11,117 nt of DNA, from contig CAKAPZ010000021.1 in NCBI GenBank assembly GCA_916720015.1, positions 1-11,117 on the forward strand. Direction: 5' to 3'. This document shows positions 5,881 through 11,117 of this stretch, one piece after another (the stretch's first letter is position 1; each line of letters starts with the position of its first letter). The stretch is from an uncultured Atopobium sp. (GTDB taxonomy: Bacteria > Actinomycetota > Coriobacteriia > Coriobacteriales > Atopobiaceae). A program made the translations under genes and the position numbers. The notes below the pieces were generated by a model, which was not told where the DNA came from, did not search any database, and worked only from the letters and a program-made list of their open reading frames with translations.

Positions 5881-7920
5881 TTACCTCACCTCCTTTTGAG
5901 AACGCTCAAGGTAAGGCACAAGACCATGCTCCTTCAGATACTCATCAGGCAGCTCGGAGAAACGATGATGCTTACCAGGAATCTCCTTAATAACAGGATG
6001 TACCTCAAGACCCAGGTCTGGATGGCTTGAACGAGGAGCAAACCTATCGCCTGTTGGGAAGTCTTCTGGAGAAGGAACAGAACCTGGTACCTGGTGAAGC
6101 CTAGTACCGTCCTGTGCACCTTCCTCAATGGAAAGAACAGAGCCGAGAAGACCGCGGGTGTACTCGTGAACAGGATTGGTCAGAAGCTCAGTAGTAGCTG
6201 CCTGCTCAATAACCTGGCCGGCGTACATAACGGTAATCTCAGAAGCAACCTCTGCAACAAGTGCAAGGTCGTGGCTTACAAAGATCATTGCGAAGCCAAG
6301 GCGACGCTGGAGGTCATTTAAAAGCTTGATGACCTGCTTCTGAACAGTAACGTCCAGAGCGGTTGTTGGCTCGTCGCAGATAACCAGAGAAGGATCGCGG
6401 GTAAGAGCCATAGCAATCAGAACACGCTGACGCTGACCACCAGAAAGCTCATGTGGATAAGACTCAAGCGTACGCTTTGGATCCAGGCCTACAAGCTCCA
6501 GAAGCTCCTCTGCAGAACGGGTGCCTCCCCTGCTAGTAAGCTGCTTCATCTGAGAAGAAATAAGCATAGAAGGGTTCAAGGAAGACAAAGCGTCCTGATA
6601 GACCATTGCAAGCTCGTGTCCAAGCAACTTACGGTGCTCTTCTTTGGAAAGCTTCAAGAGGTCTTGGTCTTTGTAGAGAACCTCACCAGTAATGGTCTCT
6701 TTTGGATCAGTCAGACCCATGATGACCTTGGTAGTAATAGACTTGCCACAGCCAGACTCTCCAACCAGTGCCATGCACTGACCAGGGCGAACATCAAAGC
6801 TTACGTGGTCAACAACCTTAACGTCTCCGTGAGACTCAAAGCTGATGCAAAGATTCTTAACGCTAAGCAGTGGCTTTACATCAAAGTCTGGCTTACGCCT
6901 ATCTGTTCTGGAAAGCTCAACTTCTTTAAGTGCGTTGAGCCTGCGCTCCAGGGACTCTGCCTGCTCTGCGTACGCACGAACTGGATCAGATGCAAGGATG
7001 TCATCTGCACGCCTGGAGTCAGAGTTCTCTGTATCAACAGGAGCGCCAGGTGCTGCTGCCATAGCGTCAGTAAGACCCTCAGAGAGGATATTCAGTGCCA
7101 GGCAGGTCATCATAATAGCCAGGCCTGGGAAGAATGCCTGCCACCAACGGCCAGCAAGAACGCCAGCACGAGCATCAGCCAGGATGTTACCCCATGTTGG
7201 AGTTGGCTCTGCAATACCTGCACCAATGAAGGTCAGGGATGCCTCAAAGATGATTGCGTCTGCAACAAGCGTAACGGTAAAGACCATGATGGGAGCAATG
7301 CAGTTACGAAGAACATGCTTCCACAGAATCCATGGTGCACGAGCACCAGAAACAATGGTTGCCCTTACGTAATCTTCGCCGTACTCGCTTACGATATTTG
7401 CACGAACAATACGAGCAATCTGTGGCGTGTACATAAAGCCAATAGCAAAGATGATTGAAGGAACGCTGTTACCAAGAATAGAAACAAAGACTGCAGCAAG
7501 AGCAATACCTGGGAACGACATGATGATGTCGAGCACACGCATGATGACCTCAGAGACAGCCTTTCTAGAAACAGCTGCAATTGCACCAATAATTGAGCCA
7601 CACAGCAGTGCCATACCCGTAGCGCCAAAACCAATGACCAGTGAATACTGACCACCATAAAGCATACGAGAAAGAATATCGCGGCCCTTATCGTCAGTAC
7701 CAAAAATGAATCCATTGCCTGGAGCCTGACGAGCGTTAAAAATCTCAAGTGGGTTATGTGGAGCAATAAAGTTTGCAAAGACAGAAGCAAGAACAACAAA
7801 GACAAGAATGACAAGAGCAATCTTGGAAGCCGTCTTCATCTTCTTAAAGCCACCAAAGGTTGAACCCTTTGCTGCAGCTTCTTCGAGCTTCTCGACTTGT
7901 TTTTTTCTAATTTGTACCAT
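5881..7920 (-). CDS. ABC importer fused permease (DppC-like) and ATPase (DppD-like)
   Basis: A single 679-residue polypeptide with two domains. Residues 1-290 form a DppC-type permease: a short cytosolic N-terminus, a first membrane segment at about 32-52, several further segments, and the EAA coupling loop around 186-211 (RATIVSGARAP...). A charged linker (about 291-348) leads to an ABC ATPase: Walker A GESGCGKS (387-394), Q-loop Gln442 in VYQDALSSLNP, LSGGQ (492-496), Walker B VICDEP with Glu517, and His550. The C-terminal extension (581-679) contains YTRGLLG and GDRFAPRSSHP. In DppD/OppD this region normally reads GCxFxPRCxxA with further cysteines; all of these are replaced here. The start is the ATG at 7920, 4 bases after the permease B stop, with AGGACGG 9 bases upstream. 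Such fusions are known in actinobacterial peptide/nickel-type importers, so I do not regard it as an assembly error. Confidence 0.94.
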   Translation of the reverse strand: MVQIRKKQVEKLEEAAAKGSTFGGFKKMKTASKIALVILVFVVLASVFANFIAPHNPLEIFNARQAPGNGFIFGTDDKGRDILSRMLYGGQYSLVIGFGATGMALLCGSIIGAIAAVSRKAVSEVIMRVLDIIMSFPGIALAAVFVSILGNSVPSIIFAIGFMYTPQIARIVRANIVSEYGEDYVRATIVSGARAPWILWKHVLRNCIAPIMVFTVTLVADAIIFEASLTFIGAGIAEPTPTWGNILADARAGVLAGRWWQAFFPGLAIMMTCLALNILSEGLTDAMAAAPGAPVDTENSDSRRADDILASDPVRAYAEQAESLERRLNALKEVELSRTDRRKPDFDVKPLLSVKNLCISFESHGDVKVVDHVSFDVRPGQCMALVGESGCGKSITTKVIMGLTDPKETITGEVLYKDQDLLKLSKEEHRKLLGHELAMVYQDALSSLNPSMLISSQMKQLTSRGGTRSAEELLELVGLDPKRTLESYPHELSGGQRQRVLIAMALTRDPSLVICDEPTTALDVTVQKQVIKLLNDLQRRLGFAMIFVSHDLALVAEVASEITVMYAGQVIEQAATTELLTNPVHEYTRGLLGSVLSIEEGAQDGTRLHQVPGSVPSPEDFPTGDRFAPRSSHPDLGLEVHPVIKEIPGKHHRFSELPDEYLKEHGLVPYLERSQKEVR

Positions 7921-7924
7921 CGCA

Positions 7925-8881
7925 CTACACCGTCCTAATGCGTGGGTTAATCAAGATGTACAACATATCAACAACAATGTTGATGATGATGAAGGACAGT
8001 GCAACGACAACAACAACGCCCTGAACAAGCATTGCCTCGTTACCCTGGATGCCCTCGAGAATAGCGGTACCCATGCCAGGAAGGTTAAAAATAACCTCAA
8101 TAACAACGGCACCACCCATGAGGTAACCAATCTTCAGACCAAGTGTGGTTACAGGGGTAATAAGAGCGTTGCGAAGTACGTTTCTTGCAATGACGATTCG
8201 CTCTGGAATACCAGCACCGCGAGCAGTACGGACATAGTCCTTATCCAGCTCCTCGACCATTGCGGTACGAACAATACGGGTCATCTGACCAGACATTGGA
8301 ACCGCAAGTGCAAATGCCGGCATAATCATACGAGCAAGGTAGCCGCCAAGATTTACCGTAGGATCTGGCAGTGCTCCAGAAGCAGGCAAAAGCTTGAGTG
8401 TAGACGCAAAGACCAGAATCAAAAGAACTGCCAACCAGAATGATGGCGTTGCAAGACCGGCAATTGAGAATACACGAATGATTTGATCGGGCCATTGGTC
8501 TCTATAGAGAGCCGCAATAACACCCAACGTAAACGAAACTATTGCGCCAATAAAGAGACCCATAAAGGTCAACTGCATAGTTACTGGCAGAGCCTTTGAA
8601 ATTCTTGCAGCAACTGAATAGTGAGAAGTGCCGTAGGTACCCAAGTTTCCATGAGCAACATCACCGATATAGCGTACATATCTCACAGGCCATGGGTCAT
8701 CAAGGCCATTCTCAATGTGATACTGCTGGATAGCTTCTGCAGAAGCAGACTCTCCCAAGGCATTGTATGCAGGATCAACATGCGAGAAAGACATTAGGAA
8801 GAATACGAGAAAGGTGACGCCTAAAGCCATAATCGGCAGCGCAATAAGACGGCGTCCGATAAGACGTAATAGGTTGTTCAC
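7925..8881 (-). CDS. ABC importer inner-membrane permease, DppB type
   Basis: A 318-residue membrane subunit that, with the permease half of the next gene, forms the translocation channel. It shows about six hydrophobic segments, the first at about 10-31 (ALPIMALGVTFLVFFLM), with others near 104-125, 136-160, 184-200, 250-266 and 286-310. The EAA loop contacting the ATPases is VRTARGAGIPERIVI...NAL (217-240). The C-terminal DMLYILINPRIR is the usual ending of the B-type family. The large external loop between segments 1 and 2 (about 33-100) is also typical. The start is a GTG at 8881, with a GGGGGAG-type ribosome site (8885-8891) close upstream. It lies 155 bases after the binding-protein stop, and a hairpin sits in that gap. 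Confidence 0.94.
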   Translation of the reverse strand: MNNLLRLIGRRLIALPIMALGVTFLVFFLMSFSHVDPAYNALGESASAEAIQQYHIENGLDDPWPVRYVRYIGDVAHGNLGTYGTSHYSVAARISKALPVTMQLTFMGLFIGAIVSFTLGVIAALYRDQWPDQIIRVFSIAGLATPSFWLAVLLILVFASTLKLLPASGALPDPTVNLGGYLARMIMPAFALAVPMSGQMTRIVRTAMVEELDKDYVRTARGAGIPERIVIARNVLRNALITPVTTLGLKIGYLMGGAVVIEVIFNLPGMGTAILEGIQGNEAMLVQGVVVVVALSFIIINIVVDMLYILINPRIRTV

Positions 8882-8968
8882 TATCTCCCCCTCTCTCTTT
8901 AAAACAAACCGTACAAATAAAATTTGATGAGACTTTGTGCACCTCAGGAGTAAATTTAGCGCACAAGA

Positions 8969-8998
8969 GCCCGAGCGTTATAGGTAAAACGCTCGGGC
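8969..8998 (-). terminator. Stem-loop between binding protein and permease genes (partial terminator or mRNA stabiliser)
   Basis: The arms GCCCGAGCGTT (8969-8979) and AACGCTCGGGC (8988-8998) form a perfect 11-bp GC-rich stem with an 8-base loop. It lies 38 bases downstream of the binding-protein stop. On the minus strand the tail is TCTTGTGCGC, a poor T-run, so full termination is unlikely. Such structures commonly protect the 3' end of binding-protein mRNA or reduce read-through, giving an excess of binding protein over membrane subunits. No promoter was recognised in the rest of the gap (8882-8968). Confidence 0.65.
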
Positions 8999-9036
8999 CC
9001 CAATGTATGAGATGCTAAGCGCGTGATGGCAACAAA

Positions 9037-10638
9037 TTAGCTAGCAGTAACTGTGTTGACATCAATGAAGGACAGACCGGTGGTTCCGATACCCTTGAAG
9101 CCCTTGAGAGCAACGCCGTTGCTGTTTGGCTTCTCGCTCCAAGAAGCGGTGAAGGTCTTAGCAAAGAGAACTGGGTACAGAGGTACGTTCTCAGCGATGA
9201 TGTCGAAGCACTCGTTCCAAGTGGACTGCTGATCAGCACCAGACTGGCCAAGAGCCTTGGTCATGAGATCGTGGAGCTTAGTCCACTCAGCGGACTCCTT
9301 CCATGGGCAACGCTTGGTCATCCAGACGTTATCGCCATACCACCAGTTGAGCAGCAGGTCGACGTCTGCACCGAAGCAGGAAGGATCGCCAGGGGCAAGC
9401 AGGATGTCCCAAGAGCCGTCAGCTGCGTCAATTGCAGCATAGGTTGCTGGAGAAGTATCGGAAACGATGCTTACGTTAAAGCCAAGTGCGTCGAGGTCGT
9501 TCTTGACCTGAGTTGCCATAGACTTAACCTGCTCGTTATCGGTGGTGCGAAGAACGACATCACCAGGAGTGATACCAGACTCAGAAATGAGCTTCTTAGC
9601 CTTATCAACATCGTGTGCATAGACAGTGGATGCCTTGTGATAGTTAGCAAAGGAAGAAGGAAGGTAGCTGGTAGCAATCTCAGCCTGACCAGAGAATGCG
9701 TTTGCAAGCATCTTGTCAGTATCAAGTGCATAGAGGCATGCCTGGCGAACCTTAACGTTGTCCCAAGGAGCCTTGCCAAGGTTGAACATTGCAAAGCGGA
9801 CACCAAAGCCCTGAACAGCGTCAACGGTGCAGCCTGCGCCCTTGAGCTGGTCTACAGCGTCTGCAGGAACCATTTCCATAGCAAGGGTGGTTCCGTCCTG
9901 CTGAGCGGTCAGACGAGCGGTTGGATCCTTAAGGACGTCATAGTGGAGCTTATCGTCCTTAGCAGGAGTTGCGCCGTTGTAGTTTTTGTTAGGAACAAGA
10001 TCAAGAGTATTGTCAGAGATGGACTCAAACTGCCATGGACCAGAACCAACTGGCTGCTTCTTCATCTCATCCTGGGAGCTGCTTGCTGGAACAACGCGAA
10101 CAATGGACAGGCGCTCCTTGAGGAGGGAGAAGTTAGCAATAGTGGTCTTAACGGTGACAGTCTTGTCATCCTTCTTCTCTACGGAAGCAATTGGAGCGAG
10201 CATTGGGACGTAGACGCTACCCTTAGCAGCGGAACGGTTGAAGGACTCAACAACGTCATCTGCCTTTACCTCGTTACCATCAGAGAACTTTGCGCCGTCA
10301 CGGAGGGTAATCTCAAAGGTGTAATCGTCAACCTTCTTAGGATCAGCAGTAGCAAGCTCATTGAATGTTGAGTAGTCGTGGAAGTTAAGACCGTAGAGGC
10401 CCTCAACTACCTGCCAGTTAACACCAAGAGCAAGTGCTGATGAAGTAGTAGATGGATCATAGTTCTGGGTTGAATAAGCGGTACCAGCAGTAATTGTGCC
10501 GCCGCCTTCCTTTCCAGATGGAGCTTCAGCTGCCTTCTGCTGTCCGCCACCACAAGCGGTGAGACCAAGACCAGCTGCTACAGTTGCTCCGCCAAGGAAG
10601 CCGCGACGCGAAAGTGGACGGTTAATAAACTCGCTCAT
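9037..10638 (-). CDS. ABC importer substrate-binding lipoprotein, family 5 (SBP_bac_5), Tat signal
   Basis: A 533-residue extracellular solute-binding protein and the first gene of the cluster. The N-terminus is a twin-arginine lipoprotein signal: SRRGFLGG (10-17), then a hydrophobic run and the lipobox LTAC with lipidated Cys29, then a Gly/Gln/Glu-rich tether to about residue 47. The mature part has the family-5 hallmark KFSDGNEVKADDVV (117-130) and the usual length for peptide/nickel/opine-type binders. Export folded by Tat and membrane anchoring would fit a Gram-positive-type envelope. The ligand cannot be read from sequence. Given nanA-nanK-nanE downstream, Neu5Ac or a sialo-compound is likely, as for the SatA-type family-5 sialic acid binders. 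A peptide ligand is the alternative. The ATG at 10638 has AGAGG about 6 bases upstream. A candidate promoter lies at 10712-10741. Confidence 0.93.
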   Translation of the reverse strand: MSEFINRPLSRRGFLGGATVAAGLGLTACGGGQQKAAEAPSGKEGGGTITAGTAYSTQNYDPSTTSSALALGVNWQVVEGLYGLNFHDYSTFNELATADPKKVDDYTFEITLRDGAKFSDGNEVKADDVVESFNRSAAKGSVYVPMLAPIASVEKKDDKTVTVKTTIANFSLLKERLSIVRVVPASSSQDEMKKQPVGSGPWQFESISDNTLDLVPNKNYNGATPAKDDKLHYDVLKDPTARLTAQQDGTTLAMEMVPADAVDQLKGAGCTVDAVQGFGVRFAMFNLGKAPWDNVKVRQACLYALDTDKMLANAFSGQAEIATSYLPSSFANYHKASTVYAHDVDKAKKLISESGITPGDVVLRTTDNEQVKSMATQVKNDLDALGFNVSIVSDTSPATYAAIDAADGSWDILLAPGDPSCFGADVDLLLNWWYGDNVWMTKRCPWKESAEWTKLHDLMTKALGQSGADQQSTWNECFDIIAENVPLYPVLFAKTFTASWSEKPNSNGVALKGFKGIGTTGLSFIDVNTVTAS

Positions 10639-10664
10639 TTCTGCCTCTTTCTAAAAACTCTCCT

Positions 10665-10698
10665 TGCCACAACGTGGCACCAATGCCACTTGTGTGGC
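10665..10698. repeat. Interleaved inverted repeats (GCCAC/GTGGC) in the leader of the operon
   Basis: Four alternating arms occur: GCCAC (10666-10670), GTGGC (10674-10678), GCCAC (10685-10689) and GTGGC (10694-10698). They give three adjacent palindromes: TGCCAC-AAC-GTGGCA, GTGGCA-CCAA-TGCCAC and GCCAC-TTGT-GTGGC. As DNA this could be a multi-site repressor operator just downstream of the putative start point. As RNA the arms can form mutually exclusive hairpins some 27 bases upstream of the binding-protein start codon. Confidence 0.6.
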
Positions 10699-10711
10699 TT
10701 ACATCTACATA

Positions 10712-10741
10712 ACTATAGAAAGAAAAGATATTTGTTCTGAA
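10712..10741 (-). promoter_or_regulatory. Candidate sigma-70-type promoter for the operon
   Basis: On the minus strand TTCAGA (10736-10741) and TATAGT (10712-10717) are separated by 18 bases. Each is near the -35 and -10 consensus (TTCAGA matches 4 of 6 positions, TATAGT 5 of 6). A start near 10705 would give a leader of about 65 bases containing the interleaved palindromes. This is the best-placed candidate I found, but it is a motif match only. Confidence 0.45.
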
Positions 10742-10747
10742 GACAGT

Positions 10748-10779
10748 TCGCCCAACGGTATTAATTTCTCGCCCATTGG
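10748..10779. repeat. Direct-repeat pair, 21-bp period, just upstream of the candidate -35
   Basis: TCGCCCAACGG (10748-10758) and TCGCCCATTGG (10769-10779) match at 9 of 11 positions and are spaced 21 bp start to start, which is two helical turns. The nearer copy lies 7 bp upstream of the candidate -35 element. That is the position and phasing expected for a transcription activator bound as a tandem dimer. Confidence 0.5.
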
Positions 10780-10846
10780 CTGCTCAAAATATGAAAACGT
10801 GTTTTATTGTATTATTTACTGCATATAAACCTTAATAGCAGCTAAG

Positions 10847-10869
10847 AAGGCCCGCAGTTAGCGGGCTTT
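10847..10869. terminator. GC-rich hairpin in the upstream region
   Basis: GCCCGC (10850-10855) pairs with GCGGGC (10861-10866) around AGTTA. The stem can be extended by a G-T and two A-T pairs to 9 bp. On the plus strand it is followed by TTTACTATTATTTT, a reasonable T-rich tail; on the minus strand the tail (CCTTCTTAG) is weaker. No plus-strand gene is seen before it, so it may block antisense transcription or act as a backup terminator for the right-hand gene. Confidence 0.5.
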
Positions 10870-10877
10870 ACTATTAT

Positions 10878-10899
10878 TTTACCTTGTATAATAGGTAAA
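10878..10899. repeat. Inverted repeat TTTACCT/AGGTAAA
   Basis: Perfect 7-bp arms at 10878-10884 and 10893-10899 are separated by TGTATAAT. The same TTTACC core recurs at 10943-10948 and, as TTTGCC, at 10964-10969 inside the direct-repeat pair. This suggests several half-sites for one DNA-binding protein. It is A+T-rich DNA, so chance cannot be ruled out. Confidence 0.4.
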
Positions 10900-10935
10900 T
10901 TATTTAACTAACTACATAAGTAGTAATTATTGTCA

Positions 10936-10969
10936 ACTACCGTTTACCGATGTTTTACTACCGTTTGCC
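10936..10969. repeat. Direct-repeat pair ACTACCGTTTRCC, 21-bp period
   Basis: ACTACCGTTTACC (10936-10948) and ACTACCGTTTGCC (10957-10969) differ at one of 13 positions and start 21 bp apart. They lie between the right-hand gene's hairpin and the operon. They look like tandem sites for a regulator binding the same DNA face, but no promoter of matching geometry was found beside them. Confidence 0.5.
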
Positions 10970-11001
10970 TTTAGAAATTACGGATATGTTGTGGAGATTA
11001 A

Positions 11002-11034
11002 ACAAGAGTCAGTCCAAAATGAACTGACTCTTGT
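11002..11034 (-). terminator. Intrinsic-type terminator of the gene at the right edge
   Basis: The arms ACAAGAGTCAGT (11002-11013) and ACTGACTCTTGT (11023-11034) are a perfect 12-bp inverted repeat with a 9-base loop. It lies 26 bases after the TAA of the right-edge gene. On the minus strand the tail is TTTAATCT, a short T-run. Position and stem strength support termination of that gene ahead of the operon. Confidence 0.7.
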
Positions 11035-11060
11035 CTTAGAACAGCGAAAACACCGCAAAA

Positions 11061-11117
11061 TTACTTGGTTAAATCCAGGATTCGTTCAGGATTTGCCATA
11101 AAGTCCAAGTGTTCTTC
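11061..11117 (-). CDS. C-terminal end of an unidentified protein (cut by window edge)
   Basis: The frame open to the right edge encodes 18 residues, EEHLDFMANPERILDLTK, then TAA at 11061-11063. A stem-loop follows at a suitable distance, which supports a real gene end on the minus strand. The fragment is too short to assign a family. Its position next to the operon makes a regulator or related enzyme possible, but nothing in the 18 residues shows this. Confidence 0.5.
   Translation of the reverse strand, partial: EEHLDFMANPERILDLTK

Larger units (their letters stand above)
10639..11060. other. Non-coding control region upstream of the operon
   Basis: About 420 bases with no supported gene on either strand, much richer in A+T than its flanks. 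It holds, from right to left: the hairpin after the right-hand gene (11002-11034), a direct-repeat pair (10936-10969), a small ACTAC-ATAA-GTAGT palindrome (10911-10924), a TTTACCT/AGGTAAA inverted repeat (10878-10899), a GC-rich hairpin (10847-10869), a second direct-repeat pair (10748-10779), a candidate promoter (10712-10741) and interleaved palindromes (10665-10698). It is the only large gap in the window and the obvious place for substrate-responsive control of the operon. Confidence 0.8.

Noticed and set aside
6451..7458. Plus-strand open frame of 335 codons opposite the permease-ATPase fusion
   Set aside because: The minus strand carries intact ABC motifs through this stretch. The antisense product is Cys/Asn/Lys-rich shadow sequence.
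9271..10371. Plus-strand open frame of 366 codons opposite the binding-protein gene
   Set aside because: It lies wholly within a clear family-5 binding-protein gene on the minus strand; its product shows no recognisable domain.
5059..10638. Annotating the importer simply as a dipeptide transporter
   Set aside because: The family name fits, but substrate cannot be read from it. No peptidase is present and the downstream genes form a sialic acid pathway, so a sialate or sialo-compound substrate is more likely.
10931..10936. TTGACA on the minus strand as the operon's -35 box
   Set aside because: The match is perfect, but the sequence 16-19 bases downstream has no acceptable -10, and two hairpins or repeats lie between it and the first gene.
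1..11117. tRNA, rRNA, CRISPR array, insertion sequence, phage or toxin-antitoxin genes
   Set aside because: I saw no cloverleaf-like tRNA sequence, regularly spaced repeat array, transposase motif or terminal inverted repeats. The gene-free space outside 10639-11060 is too small for most of these.

Overview
The window is a compact, one-directional gene cluster. Every supported gene lies on the minus strand, so it reads from right to left. Its moderate GC, GTG starts, Tat-type lipoprotein signal, permease-ATPase fusion and RapZ N-terminus (GMSGSGRT, then [14 protein letters not shown]) suggest an actinobacterium, most likely a Coriobacteriia member related to Atopobium/Olsenella. That placement is inference from protein style, not a database result.

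Layout in order of transcription. At the right edge are the last 18 codons of an unidentified gene (11061-11117), followed by a hairpin terminator (11002-11034). About 420 bases of non-coding DNA follow, rich in direct and inverted repeats, with a candidate promoter at 10712-10741. Next comes a complete family-5 (Opp/Dpp/Sat-like) ABC importer: Tat lipoprotein binding protein (10638-9037), permease B (8881-7925), a fused permease C-ATPase D (7920-5881) and ATPase F (5880-5059). A strong hairpin separates the importer from two adjacent CE7-type (AXE1) carbohydrate esterases, which overlap by 4 bases (4992-3952 and 3955-3023). Then come a DHDPS/N-acetylneuraminate-lyase family aldolase (2905-1982), a ROK kinase that is probably N-acetylmannosamine kinase (1966-977), and N-acetylmannosamine-6-phosphate 2-epimerase (868-179). 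At the left edge is the first part of rapZ (132-1), probably an unrelated housekeeping unit.

Working model: this is a sialic acid scavenging operon. The lipoprotein captures Neu5Ac (or an O-acetylated form) and the ABC complex imports it. One or both esterases remove acetyl groups. NanA splits the sugar to ManNAc and pyruvate, NanK phosphorylates ManNAc, and NanE epimerises ManNAc-6-P to GlcNAc-6-P. No sialidase, nagA, nagB or mutarotase is seen here, so these would have to be encoded elsewhere.

The most unusual parts are: (1) the pair of CE7 esterases, where the second has lost the nucleophile serine and other active-site motifs and has a different base composition, which suggests a pseudo-enzyme partner; (2) a NanA that departs from the E. 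coli substrate-binding residues; (3) an importer ATPase whose C-terminal region lacks the cysteines usual in DppD/OppD; and (4) a repeat-dense control region with two independent direct-repeat pairs, both at 21-bp spacing, plus interleaved palindromes just downstream of the putative transcription start.
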